A DNA stretch of 64,000 bases from the NCBI GenBank assembly GCA_032173965.1, contig CM063287.1:3663859-3727858 (forward strand), written 5' to 3'. Below, piece after piece: positions 47,509 through 58,624 of this stretch. Numbering within the stretch: position 1 is the first letter of the stretch; each line of letters opens with the position of its first letter. This DNA comes from Sitta carolinensis. Lineage: Eukaryota; Chordata; Aves; Passeriformes; Sittidae. The position numbers were made by a program, and so were the translations under genes. Below the pieces are notes generated by a model. The model ran no database searches. It saw nothing but the letters and a program-made list of their open reading frames with translations, and was not told where the DNA came from.

Positions 47509-47575
47509 CCATGGCAGGGGTGGCACTGGATGAGCTTAAAGGTCCCTTCCAAACCATTTTATGATCTTCCATGTA
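47509..47575 (+). mobile_element. CR1 LINE, right half of the split copy
   Basis: After the duplicated CCATG the CR1 continues 'gcaggggtggcactggatgagc' to 'ccaaaccattttatgatc', exactly where the left half stopped. Confidence 0.9.
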
Positions 47576-48169
47576 TAGATGATTTTCCAGAACTATTTCT
47601 GTGATTCCTGAAATTGGGACAGATACGCACCAGTAATAATTCAGTGTCAGCCTATTTTAAGAAGTGCTGTGACAAAAAAATCCCCTAAATCCTGGCTTTA
47701 CTTGTAATATTGTGAATATTCCTCATTCTTAAGTGTGACACTCCACAGCCACCGAGGGGAAGGTTCCCATCTGTGTGGCTGGGACCCCACAACCCTGTGA
47801 ATAATTCCATGAATAATGTGAACCATTATCAGTTTGAGTTTCCAAACAAATGCCAGTGTTGGCCCATCTTCATCGGACCAGACAGGCTCTGAAGTCAAGC
47901 AGCCACTTATCAATTAAAACTTTAATTGCTCCACAATTAAATTTGCAACTACAATGTATTTTGCCTGCAGAGTTTAATTTGGCTCTGGCTGAGAGGCCCA
48001 AGGCTCAGGGATGTGCTGGGTAGCAAGGGAAGCTGTTCCCTCTTGGATTTCATGGAATATCCCTAAGAATCTTTGAAGCCCAGCTCCCAGGACTAGTTGT
48101 TCATAGGAAAAGCTTAATGTCATGAAGCTTTAGTGAACCTCCCAGAAATCTTTCAATCAACAGGGTGAA
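47576..48169. other. Unique intronic stretch
   Basis: Nothing recognised. Confidence 0.45.
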
Positions 48170-48240
48170 ATGAGGCTCTGGCACAGGTTGCCCAGAGTGG
48201 CTGTGGCTGCCCCATCCCTGGAAGTGTCCAAGGATAAAGA
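48170..48240 (+). mobile_element. CR1 LINE internal fragment
   Basis: 'gctctggcacaggttgcccagagtgg' to 'ccctggaagtgtccaagg'. It stops before the 3' end, so both ends are missing. Confidence 0.8.
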
Positions 48241-49758
48241 ACCAAAGAACTGAGACTTGGGTGTCTGCAGAACCCAAAATATTTTGAGTTCTGTGTGGTT
48301 AAAGGGATTTTGGGAGGTATTTCTGTTGGCAGCAGGCTGGTGGCTTGTGGAGGCATCCATCTCTTCTATTGACCCTTCCCTCTGGTCGCCTTCTTATGTT
48401 CATCCTGGAAAGGGAAGGGCTGGAGCCCTTGGGACTGGGCAGCTGAAGACACTGAGATTTTTATTGTATGCTCTATTTGAGAAATCCTATGCACTGCCCA
48501 TGGTTATGGAATAGCTTCTTAGAGCTGACATAAAAGTGTATTTTTTGTATGCCAGCTAAAGCTCCCCAAAATCAGCTCAAGCTGTAAATTAAATATAATG
48601 TTGGATTCAATAATGCTCATATTTAGACTGAAATGCAGCATTTTCTGGTTCTCCTGCCTGGAGAGAAGCATCTCTTGCATTATTTAATGTTTGTCTGATG
48701 GAATGCCAAGGCAAGCTGCAGATGTATCTCCATTAATTGATCAATATTGTGTTGGATTTCATTTGGTTCCTTTATCTGGTCGATACAGCAGAACAATGTT
48801 TGCTCCATGGAAAACCAGGCTGCCAGGTAGGAAAAAAAAGAAAAAATGGGAAAAATCCTACAACAGTCCTTTGACCTTTTAATTCCATGAGAGGTGAATT
48901 TTGCTCATGGTCGGAGCATCTTATGGTGAGGTGTTTAATGTTCCAGATTGGTTGTTACACAGCAGGAGACTTTCTCCAGGACAATAAATTATAATTAAAG
49001 AGCACATTAATTACCAAACCACAGAACATCGTTTCATCTACTCTTGTCAATACCTGCCATACCATGCTGGGAAAAATCATCTTGATACTTTTAAAACAAG
49101 TATTTTAATTTCATCAGTAATATGTTTCTTGTGATCCTCAACACTTGGGAATAATATGATCCCATCTGTGCATGACTACTCAGAATTGTCCATGTTTCCT
49201 TGGAACCCATGAGTAAAGTAATTCCCTTTGCAGCTTTTTGTTGCAGAGCTTTATCCAGCAGAGCTTTTTTGCAGATAAAGCTGCTGAAACTCAGTTCTAT
49301 TAAGCAAAAAAATTACATTCTTCAAAATAATTTTGCAGCTCTGAAGTGTGTGAGGCACCACTAAAGGTTGATATTGCTCATTCTTGAGATAAACACCTAT
49401 TTTTATGCTTCTTAGATTGAAACTTCATATGAAGAAAGGAATCAAACATTTATAAAAATAGTCATAAAAATTAACTTATAGTGGCGATAATTGAATCCCC
49501 CCCCAGCTCTGCTTCTGTATGATAGAAAACACTCCTGCCATTTTACACTCCCACAGCCCAGTACTATACTATACTAACCCTTTTAGGTTATAGTATTTGC
49601 CAAACAGCCACTTCCAGCTTGAGAAATAATCCTCTTTTCCAACCTAAATGAGTCTGTGTTCCAGTGATCTGATTGTATTCCGTAGGCCCTGAAGCTGTTT
49701 CCCAATTTGGGGTGTCAGGGGCTGCTAAGATTCAAAACCTTTGCTCTTTTTCCTCACC

Positions 49759-49761
<3 letters not shown>
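48241..49761. other. Unique intronic stretch, ~1.5 kb
   Basis: AT-rich. The block 48880-49060 contains homeodomain-type TAATTA/ATTAATTA motifs without repeat character. Nothing else is recognised. Confidence 0.4.

Positions 49762-49797
<36 letters not shown>
49762..49797. repeat. T36 homopolymer
   Basis: Thirty-six consecutive T in the given sequence. Runs of this length are also prone to sequencing and assembly length errors. Confidence 0.97.
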
Positions 49798-49798
<1 letters not shown>

Positions 49799-50464
49799 GT
49801 GGGAATAACCCTGTGGCCCTCCACACGTCTGTCCCCTCTTCCTTCCCTTCTCCTGGCCCTGGTTTTTCAAATCTTGTTTTTCAAACCCTCCAGTATTTAA
49901 AAGTTTGGTCACTTCCAGCCTCCCCAGTTAGTCCTGAGCTCCTTTGCTTCCATCCAACCTTGGATTTTAACCTCTCCTCACACCTCCCTTCCCATCATGG
50001 TGCAGGTAAGCTGATAGAGCAGATTTCCCCTCATAAAACAGAGATATTCAGAAGGCAAGGGTGGAGAGATGAGAATTTAATAATAGCCACAGGTCAGAGT
50101 AATTTTCTTCTGATAATATTCTGTTATTCATGGATGAGTGCTCTCAGGGATTAGTTTCTCAGGGAAAATGGGCAAAATTACACCATCAGTTTCATGTATG
50201 GTGTTAAAGACCTAAATCTTTTCCTTTCTGAGCGCAAAAAAAATGGGGGAAATTTCACCTGGAAGTGTGATAGGTGAAACAAAGTTCACACTGAGTTTAG
50301 TGTACTGTAAGTACATCCTGACTGTACAGATGCTCCAAAAAACCACTCGAGTGTTGAAAGTTTCTGCATGCAACAGTTGGTTTTAACCTTTTAAATGTGC
50401 TCTCCTTCATAATATATTTAATTCCTTTTGAAGTCCTAGGGCTCTGGTGTGTTTTGTTTTCACA
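49798..50464. other. Unique intronic stretch near the exon
   Basis: Nothing recognised. Confidence 0.45.
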
Positions 50465-50588
50465 GTATGGAATCCCAGGAGGGTTTGGGTTGGAAGGGAC
50501 CTTAAAGCTCATCCTGTTCCACCCCAGCCATGGGCAGGGACACCTCCCACTGTCCCAGGCTGCTCCAAACCCCATCCAGCCTGGCCTG
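50465..50588 (-). mobile_element. CR1 LINE 3' fragment, 113 bases from the PRKG1 exon
   Basis: 'tatggaatcccaggagggtttgggttggaagg' starts the reverse complement of the 3' end. It stops after 'ccccatccagcctggcct'. It lies antisense to PRKG1, just upstream of the splice acceptor. Confidence 0.92.
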
Positions 50589-50656
50589 TAATCAAATACA
50601 TTTTAAAAGTTGAATCTAAGCCCCATTAAGCTTCCTTTTAAAGTGTCTGAAATTAT

Positions 50657-50701
50657 TTAACTGCCCTTTTAAAATGGTCTTTCTCTTTTTTTTTCTCACA
50701 G
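50657..50701 (+). other. PRKG1: 3' splice site region of the PRKG1 exon
   Basis: The acceptor is CACAG ending at 50701, preceded by a nearly pure pyrimidine tract (about 50678-50698, mostly T). A branch-point-like TTAAC lies at 50657-50661, with its A 41 bases before the final G. This fixes the exon start at 50702. Confidence 0.85.
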
Positions 50702-50815
50702 ATGGGAAGGTTGAAGTGACAAAAGAGGGAGTAAAGCTCTGCACCATGGGACCTGGCAAAGTTTTTGGGGAGTTAGCCATCCTCTACAATTGCACCCGGA
50801 CAGCTACTGTCAAAA
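50702..50815 (+). CDS. PRKG1: PRKG1 coding exon: end of cGMP-binding domain A
   Basis: This 114-base exon encodes 37 full codons plus a split codon at each end. The translation starts [20 protein letters not shown] and continues [18 protein letters not shown] recognise it as the C-terminal part of CNB-A in cGMP-dependent protein kinase 1, the cytosolic serine/threonine kinase that mediates NO/cGMP relaxation of smooth muscle. The second piece is the phosphate-binding cassette: its Glu and Arg hold the cyclic-nucleotide ribose and phosphate, and the Thr after the Arg (Ala in PKA) is linked to cGMP preference. PRKG2 differs upstream of the shared [14 protein letters not shown] core, which favours PRKG1. 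An AG precedes the exon and GTAAGA follows it. Entry is phase 1 (the Asp codon is split G|AT) and the exit leaves one base of a Thr codon. No neighbouring PRKG1 exon lies in the window. Exon number is not assigned because the sequence alone does not show it. Confidence 0.96.
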
Positions 50816-50821
50816 GTAAGA
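50816..50821 (+). other. PRKG1: 5' splice site of the PRKG1 exon
   Basis: The donor reads AAAA|GTAAGA. Exon position -1 is A instead of the usual G, and the intron side GTAAGA is strong enough to compensate. Reading past this point gives a non-conserved tail and then a stop, which supports the boundary. Confidence 0.85.
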
Positions 50822-53800
50822 GCATTTTAGATGTTTTTTTCTTCTCTTCACTTGGAAGTTGCAGCCTCTTTTAGATGTTTCACTTTCTCAGTGAATTCAA
50901 CTCTTTAGGGCCTGGATTTTGGTATGGAATTTAGTTGCTCTGTGTGAAGAAGATGCAGAGGAAATGCTTTACTCAGTCACTCAGGTTGGCCCTACCCAGG
51001 CAGAGGAGCCTGAAGCTTATACCACAGTTTTCCTTACAGTTCCCGCTGAATCTCATGATAATTATTTTCTTATTGCTTTGAAGAACCTTTCTGACCTGCA
51101 TGAGTCTTCAAGGGAAACTCAGTAAGCCAAGCTTAGTTTTTGTTCAGGACAAGTCCTTGTTTTCCCACTAAGCTGACTAAAATAAATCAGGGAAAAAAAA
51201 AAATCTGGATGGCACTTGACCCCCTGCTCTGAACTCCTCAGCACTTCTCCTGTTATCTGTTTTCTTTTATGAATGTTCTGGGCAAAGGCTTGGCTCGCAC
51301 AATTAAGCAGAGGAAATAAATCACATTGCTGTGTACGACGTAAATAGGTTTTTGTTCAAATTCAGGTGCAGAGCTGAGATTTGGGATATAGGATATTACA
51401 GTCCGCCCTGATCTTGAGGACAAGAGTTTATGGTGGTGTCTGAAGCAGAGAGGGATAATAAATAGATGTGTAGTTTTAAGGTGCTGTGGGGGAGGAGTCA
51501 GAAGGGTACAGATGGTACAGAATAATCCAAATAAGGGGTACAAACTTGAATAATACATTGCAATGGTATTCTTGTGCCAGAATAATGAGCTGTGAGAGTC
51601 CCTGCTCCAAAGAAAGCCTTTTGCAAACACCTAATTGTGCTTCAAAAGAGGGACAGGAAAAGAACAAATGGGCAGGAACAAGAGCAGGAAGAGATAAGTG
51701 GATGCTTTTCTGCAGGCTGTGCTGCTCTCCTGGGGCTGAAGGATGTGACCCGTGTTCTCTGTTCTCACCTGTGCAAACCTTGCCTTTGCACGGCTGCTGG
51801 GCACCTCAGGTGATGGTGACAAATTCGGAGAAGCGCCAGCTTTGTGTGATCAATACAGCTGGGGAAGGCTGGAAGGAGCAGGGAGAAAGGTGAGATCCTA
51901 GCAAAGGCAGTGAGAGGATGGCTGTTGTTCAGTTCCGCTTAGGGATGCAGAGCAAAGAGGCGCAAGTGGAGTCCCACAAACCCACTCTGTTCCTGGGGCC
52001 GTTCTCACCTGGCTGTGCCAGGGACTCCCACAGGGAAATTTTCCTGTCAAGTTATCCTCTCACTGCCTTTTCCAAGCCTCAGGCTCCCCTCCTGTGCAAA
52101 CCTCCAGACTGGCAAGTGGCATTCAGTTGTCCCAAATCCTGTAGTACAGGTTAAGCTGGGCGCAGGGGTAAGGTCACTGCCTCAAGGAGGAGGAGTCTGT
52201 GTTCCTTGTTCCTCTGCTCCTTTCCCAGCAGCATGGTCTAATTGCACTTCTGCTGGGTTTCAATCTCTTTCCCAGGGCCAGCAAGGGACTTGGAGGAATT
52301 TTCTCTCTTGTTTGTGCCCAAATCAGCACAGGTGGGGTTGTGATGAGCTTGGGGAGCTGCTGCAGCTCAGCACAGAGCTGAGGGTGTGGAGGTGTTCACG
52401 TCCCCCCAGGGCATGGTATTGACTTAGCTGATCCTAGAGAGCTTCAAACACCTGCTTCTTCCTTTGGGAAATGAGCAATAGACGTGGTGAATCCCTAGAA
52501 AGGTGAGTGGTGGTGAATACTCCATGAAGCCTGGGGATAACTTGGATCACTGCAAGGTTTTTTTCCAGGGAGAAGTGAAATTGGTGACTGTAGTGAGAGC
52601 AGACACTCAGTCAACACTGGGGGTGAAGACGTGTCAGGGAGAATCATCCAGCTCCCGTTTGGAGAAACACTCAGGGCTTCCCATTTTTCAGGAGAGAGCT
52701 TTCCATCATCTCCAGGGCATTAGGAGTGTGCTTTGATGTGACTGCCTGTACTTCATTACGAGGACATTAAGGGCTGCTTTCTGAGGATGAAGTTGCAGCA
52801 GGGGCTGAGTGGAGGATGGATTTATGTGGGTGTGGAGCTCAGCGTTGCAGCTGGGCCATAATGAGGTGTCAGCTGAGTTGACATCTCCTGCTGGAACTGG
52901 GTTTTATGTGTATCCTGGCTTTGGTTTGTAAATAATAAAGATTTTAGTGTCATTACTCACTGTTGGTCTACACGGGCTCTGCAGGAACAAACTTGAGACA
53001 TAAATCACTGGAGGAAGGGCTTTGTCTTTGCAATGGAATTTAGGAGATGTTAAAATTTAATGATTCTGATCTGACTCCTGTCTCATAACGACCTCTTTAA
53101 TAAGGCAATCCAGGGCTTTGAAAAGCCTGCCCCAGGAGCACTATTAACATATTTTTTCCCTATTATTGCAGTCTTAGATGAAAGGAGGGTGGGATTTGAG
53201 TTCAAGCAGGTCCTGGGAAGAACCCAAACTCTTGGGCGTTGAGGAGCACGAGGGAAGGCAGGGGCACATATTTTAAGACAAATGTACAATTTTTGACATC
53301 TGATTTTTGTTTGGTTATTCTGCAGTGTTTGCTTTACATTTCCAGATATTAATGGGGGGGGGGGTTGGTCTTTTTTTCTGTTTGGTTTTTCTTCTTCTGG
53401 TAGAAACTGGTCAGTCTGCTCCAAGTATGGAATTGTCAAGGCTTTCTGACTCCTTGATGTCTGCAGGTCACCATCCATTGCACACTCAGTGAAATCCAAA
53501 TCAGCAGCTAATTTCTCCCACCCTTTGATTTGCATTGATTACCCAGAGTTCTCAAGTGCCTGCATGCAAACCTGGGTGCTGCTTGCAATTCAGAGCAGAA
53601 CCACAGACTTTCCTTCTTGATTCCAACAAATGATTAGGTTAAGAATGAGGAAAACACCACTTGTTATGGCTACATCTAAAATGATGTCTCTGATCCTCTG
53701 GTTTTAGGGACATGGTTGGAAAAAAGAGCTATGAGTGATCAGCAAAAAAAGTCAAAAAGGACAGAAATCTCCCCAGCTGAATTGAGGTTGTGTTTAAAAC

Positions 53801-54123
53801 ATTGTGATTCTTCATTTTGATGCCAGAAAAGATGTGGTAGGAAGTGAAATTAATCTGCTGTTAATATTGTGCAGAAGTGCTCCTCTTAAAAAATAATGTG
53901 TGGAGCACATTTTTGCTCCAGGTGATTTAGGGCAGATTTTGTGGAAGGAGCAGAGTCTTCATCCTCTAAGGACATTCTCCTTATTTTAGAAGTGGTCTTA
54001 ACACCTGAAACAGATTCTTTTGGGGGCAAAATTCAAATAAAACCACCCCTTAGGAACATCTCTGTGCAAGGCTGGTGATTTCAGGGGAGGTACGCGCCAG
54101 CCCGTGTTTTCAGGAGAACTATT

Positions 54124-54126
<3 letters not shown>
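50822..54126. other. Unique intronic stretch, ~3.3 kb
   Basis: No CR1, LTR or gene recognised. A G10 run lies at about 53355-53364. Confidence 0.5.

Positions 54127-54158
<32 letters not shown>
54127..54158. repeat. A32 homopolymer
   Basis: Thirty-two consecutive A. No AATAAA precedes it closely, so it is not a clear retrocopy tail. Confidence 0.97.
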
Positions 54159-54162
<4 letters not shown>

Positions 54163-55089
54163 AGCAGAGGCTGAAGTTATTAAACTCTAAATTATGTAAA
54201 TCCTTTTGCTGGCCCTCAGAAGGCAGCACAAGAGTCCCTGAAGCTGCAGTGCTTGCCAGCTGCACTAATTGTACAAACCCTGGCGTGGCACAGGGGGATT
54301 AAGGCAGGAGCTCAGCCGCTCCTTGCAAGCCTGGATGAGTTTGGATTTTCCACTGCTGCTTTTGTTTGAATGGAGTCCTGTGCACTGCTTGCTGCAGCCC
54401 CAGGAACGACAGAACTTTATGAGGAGCTTGGTAACGTGGATAATTTGTGAGGAAAAATAAGGCAGCAGTGAGTTGCCAATTAAAACTGCGGAGACTCGTT
54501 CAAGGCCTTGCAGGGGGATGATGCCTTCAGACGTTCTCCTCCAACAATTACAGGAGCCAGGGTGAAGTTTGTTCAGCTCTCCTTAAAACACACTTTGGAA
54601 GGAAGTTGACTTTAGAATCTCAACTGTTTGATTAAAATCTCTCTGATATTACATGGAGATAGGAAACCCAGGATGGCGCAGCCAGTCTGGTGTGCCTGGT
54701 GTGAGATAAATGGGATATAAATGGATATATCCTGGGAGAAAGTAATTTAAACTCACCTTTCCACTGCCTGTATTTTTCTGTGACCTTTACAGGTTGTGCA
54801 AGTAATGTGACAAAATGGGATTGGATTATTCCTCCAAGGGGATGATATTAAGAAAATGATGTTGAGGACAATGGACAAGGTGTAGCGGGAGTTTTTTCCC
54901 CTTCTCTTCTTCTTCAGGAGCATCTTCAGGAGGGCATCTCGGTGGCTATGGTGACACAGGAACAGGGATGAAATTTTAACTGAAGGACAGACTAATCCAA
55001 GAGAAATAGGGAAAACAGAATGAAAAATTCATTCGCCTCCTGGGGATCATTGTACACCTGAAACATCCCAAGGCACGTTGGAATAAGAT
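54159..55089. other. Unique intronic stretch
   Basis: Nothing recognised. Confidence 0.45.
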
Positions 55090-55252
55090 TGCCCAGAGAA
55101 ACTGTGGTTGCTTCTGGATCCCTGGCAGTGCCCAAGGCCAGGCTGGACTGGGCTTGGAGCAGCCTGGGAGAGTGGGAGGTGTCCCTGGGGGTGGCACTGG
55201 GTGGGCTCTGAGGTCCCATCCAAACCAAACCGGTCAGGAATTCCAGGATTCA
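55090..55252 (+). mobile_element. CR1 LINE 3' part, sense
   Basis: It starts 'ttgcccagagaaactgtggttgcttctgg' and ends 'ccaaaccaaaccggtcaggaattcc'. It lies 67 bases from an oppositely oriented CR1 5' part (55320-55560) that breaks at the same point of the element. Confidence 0.88.
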
Positions 55253-55319
55253 CAAATTTCCCAGGCTCTGCTTCCTGTCCCCTTTTCTAAAGCTTTAAAG
55301 GAGGTGCTGAAGGAAGAGG

Positions 55320-55560
55320 TGGGGCAGCCCCAGCTGCTCTGGGCACCCTGTGCCAGGGCTGCCCACCCTGCCAGGGAACAATTCCTGCCCAGTATCCCAG
55401 CCAGCCCTGCCCTCTGGCACTGGAAGCCATTCCCTGTGTGCTGTCCCTCCATCCCTTGTCCCCAGTCCCTCTCCAGCTCTCCTGGAGCCCCTTTAGTCCC
55501 TGGCAGGGGCTCTGAGCTCTCCCTGGAGCCTTCTCCTCTCCTGGTGAACACCTGGAGGTT
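55320..55560 (-). mobile_element. CR1 LINE 5' part, antisense, lacking its 3' end
   Basis: Its left edge is at GGGGCAGCCCCAGCTGCTCT, in the middle of the element. It runs to 'cctctcctggtgaacacctgg'. It is close to the young-subfamily sequence of 57045-57575. Confidence 0.92.
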
Positions 55561-57044
55561 CTGGCATCATGGGCAGCTTTAAGACTGGGTATTTATTTAT
55601 GGGAAAAACTTGGCAGTGTTAAATCCACATTTAAACTCTGTAGACCTGTATGGCCAAGCAGATAAAGTAACAGTAAATTCCAAAGCCCTGTTTGTTGTGT
55701 CTCATACAGAGGGAGGGTGATCACCATGCCAGGAAAACTAAGTGCTTCCATTGTTCTGGAATGCTTGTGGAAATAATTTTGTTGATATTTTGCACATTGA
55801 TTTAATTGCCGAGTGGCATGAGTTGATATCCCATCACTTACACACAGTTCTAAGGAGATGATGACTTTCTCTGTGCAACCCTTGAAGAACTAGTTAATAT
55901 TAACAGCAGATGTCAGATAATTAGTTCATAAGAGCTCCCATTTCATCCCTTTTTATAGATGTCACTGAAAATGTTGCTGATGTTTGAAATATGGCCAGAG
56001 CAGCTGTGAGAAATGAGGTGGCTGAACTTTGCTGTCAACAGTAAAGCTTTGCTTTGGGCAGAGTTTGATAAAAAAGAGGATGCAATGGAATATTTGCAAT
56101 AAACATCAGTTTATGGGCTCAGTGACACGTTGTCTTTTCCCAGTTTAAAATGCAACAGACAGCACAGGGGCTGGATTTGCCCCACATTATATAGAATTGC
56201 TCATTCTATACTATTCCCTGGTAGTAACTGGGGAACAAAAAGCCACTTGGCACCAAAACAGACCCAGAACTGACCCAATTTGTGTTTCAGAACCAAAGCA
56301 ACCACTGCTTTCTGTACTCTAAAGCCACTTTTAGAAGCCCCTTGATGACATGAAATCACCCCAAGCTGCCTTTCCTGCTGTCCATAAAAGCAGAGTGTGT
56401 AAAGATTATTTTGCCCATCATAATTCAGTGTGTCTTTCTGAGAGACACTGGATTAATTTAAACATTTGATTGGTTGTGTTGGAGGGTTGTGCTTCCCTGT
56501 ATCTCAAGTCCATCACTTCCAATGAACTTCCATTAAGGGAATCATAGAACAATCTCCCTAAAATAAGCTCAAATATGGTACTATTCAGTACGAGTTACTC
56601 AATTTTTATTGCTTTCAACCAGGGTGTAGCAGCAGTATCTTCACTGGCTGATCCCTTTGGATCATGAGGATCCTGCTGCCTCTGCTCCTCAGGCAGCAAT
56701 AGGCTCCAGGTCTCTCCAACCCAGGTGGATTTTTTCCAATGTTAAACCTACTACAGGTTTCATTGATGAATAATTTCAATTATTATCCCCCCACGTCTTT
56801 TGTAGTACTGCAGGGTTATTGTGAGGAAAAATGGGTGTGAACACCAATACTAAAATTTCTCTTTTAAAGTCTCCACAAGTGTAATGTCAGTGAGGGTTTC
56901 CTTGTTTTCCAGGGCTTTTTAGCTATGGCAAGGTTCAGAACAAGGCAGGTCAGCCCTGGGATTGGGCTGGATCAATGGAAAGCACCTTCCCCTTGTGTCT
57001 GAACATCCCTGGAGGAGAGGAGACAAAATCGGGGGAGATAGAGA
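55561..57044. other. Unique intronic stretch, ~1.5 kb
   Basis: AT-rich; nothing recognised. Confidence 0.45.
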
Positions 57045-57575
57045 ATGACAGAATGGGTCGGGTTGGAAGGGATCTTAAATCCCATCCCATTCCACCCCTG
57101 CCCTGGGCAGGGACCCCTCCCACTGTGCCAGGCTGCTCCCAGCCCCAAAGTCCAGCCTGGCCTTGGGCACTGCCAGGGATCCAGGGGCAGCCCCAGCTGC
57201 TCTGGGCACCCTGTGCCAGGGCTGCCCACCCTGCCAGGGAACAATTCCTGCCCAATATCCCAGCCAGCCCTGCCCTCTGGCAGTCTGAAGCCATTCCCTG
57301 TGTGCTGTCCCTCCATCCCGTGTCCCCAGTCCCTCCCCAGCTCTCCTGGAGCCCCTTTAGTCCCTGGCAGGGGCTCTGAGCTCTCCCTGGAGCCTTCTCC
57401 TCTCCAGGTGAGCACCCCCAGCTCTCCCAGCCTGGCTCCAGAGCAGAGGGGCTCCAGCCCTGGAGCATTTCCATGGCCTCCTCTGGACTCTCTCCAGCAG
57501 CTCCAAGTCCTTTATTTGTTGGGGACCCCCAAGCTGGAGGCAGCTCTGCAGGGTCTCACCTGAGTGGGGCAGAGG
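57045..57575 (-). mobile_element. CR1 LINE, antisense, longest young-subfamily copy
   Basis: About 530 bases from the 3' end at left ('gacagaatgggtcgggttggaagg') to 'ggcagctctgcagggtctcacctgag'. It reaches further 5' than the other young copies. Frames on both strands are GC-driven and not element proteins. Confidence 0.94.
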
Positions 57576-58265
57576 GGGAAGATCAGTAAAGGTCTGGGCT
57601 GCCTGCAGAGGTTTTAGGGGCAGGAAGGTGACTTCGGACAGGAGGACTAAGTCCTTGTCTGCTGCCAGGGTGAAACTGCAGCCTGGGGGAACAAGGCCTT
57701 GCAGTTGTAGATGTTTTGCAGACAGTTCCCGTGTTGATAAAAGCAAATCTCTTCCTTATGCAGCATTCAGCATTCCACCTTTATTGCTGGTACTCCTGCC
57801 ATGCTTTGATTGCCTCGGCTTTGATAGCTGGCATTGGTGTCCTGTCTCCATTTCAGGGATGGCCTTTCAAGTGGGATTTTTTACAAGCCCAGGCATTGTG
57901 GGGAGATGTTTCAAGTGAGGAGAAGGCTGTGTAGGGCAGCTCGAGCCTTCCTCTGCCACAGCTCTGTGTTACTGCTCTGATATGTCAGTTTAAAATGCTG
58001 GTTAATGTTACACATCAGCTATGCTTCCTAAAAGAACCAGAAATCTGGAGAGGAGCTGAAAATCCCAGTGTGTTTTAGGGGATTGTGTGGTGTCTCATCA
58101 CACTCCCTGGCCTTTCCAGCTGCAAGTGCTCTGGGACAAAACAGCTGACACCTCCTCCACGGCATCGACCTCGTGACCTCAGATCCATTTGCTCGTGGCA
58201 ATGATGCATTAATAATCGAATTGATAGAATAATAATAATTCCAATAATAACAACAATTCCCATGA
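57576..58265. other. Unique intronic stretch
   Basis: Nothing recognised. Confidence 0.45.
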
Positions 58266-58624
58266 TGGAATCCCTGAGGCTGGAAAAGCCCTGCCAGCCC
58301 CTGGAGCCCACCCTGTGCCCCGTGCCCACCTTGTGCCCAGCCCAGAGCACCGAGTGCCACCTCCAGCCCTTCCCTGCACGCCTCCAGCCATGGGCACTGC
58401 AACCCTCCCTGGGCAGCCCCTGCCCAGGCCTGAGCACCCTTTCCAGGCACAAATTCCTCCTGCTGGCCAAGCTGAGCCTGCCCTGGCCCAGCTTGAGGCC
58501 GTTTGCCCTTGTGCTGTCCCTGTGCCCTGGCAGCACAGCCCGACCCCCCCGGCTGTGCCCTCCTCTCAGGAGTTGTGCAGAGCCAGCAGGGCCCCCCTGA
58601 GCCTCCTCTCTGCTCCAGCCTGAG
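58266..58624 (-). mobile_element. CR1 LINE of the GC-rich subfamily, antisense
   Basis: Reverse complement of the block at 2796-3168, with very few differences. It keeps both arms of the internal direct repeat, unlike 34868-35218. Confidence 0.9.

Larger units (their letters stand above)
1..50701 (+). other. PRKG1: PRKG1 intron upstream of the exon (inferred)
   Basis: No other PRKG1 exon or convincing conserved protein exon is visible in these 50.7 kb. The sequence is a mix of CR1 fragments, solo LTRs, tandem repeats and unique low-CpG DNA. That it is one continuous intron is an inference from the isolated exon and from the known large size of PRKG1 introns. A nested gene or an unrecognised alternative exon cannot be excluded. 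Confidence 0.75.

Noticed and set aside
50919..51125. 68-codon frame just after the PRKG1 exon, considered as an alternative exon
   Set aside because: No similarity to PRKG1 sequence, and no convincing acceptor or donor pair. The conserved continuation of CNB-A is absent.
54127..54158. A32 run as a retrocopy tail
   Set aside because: No AATAAA closely upstream, no transcript-like body and no flanking duplication.
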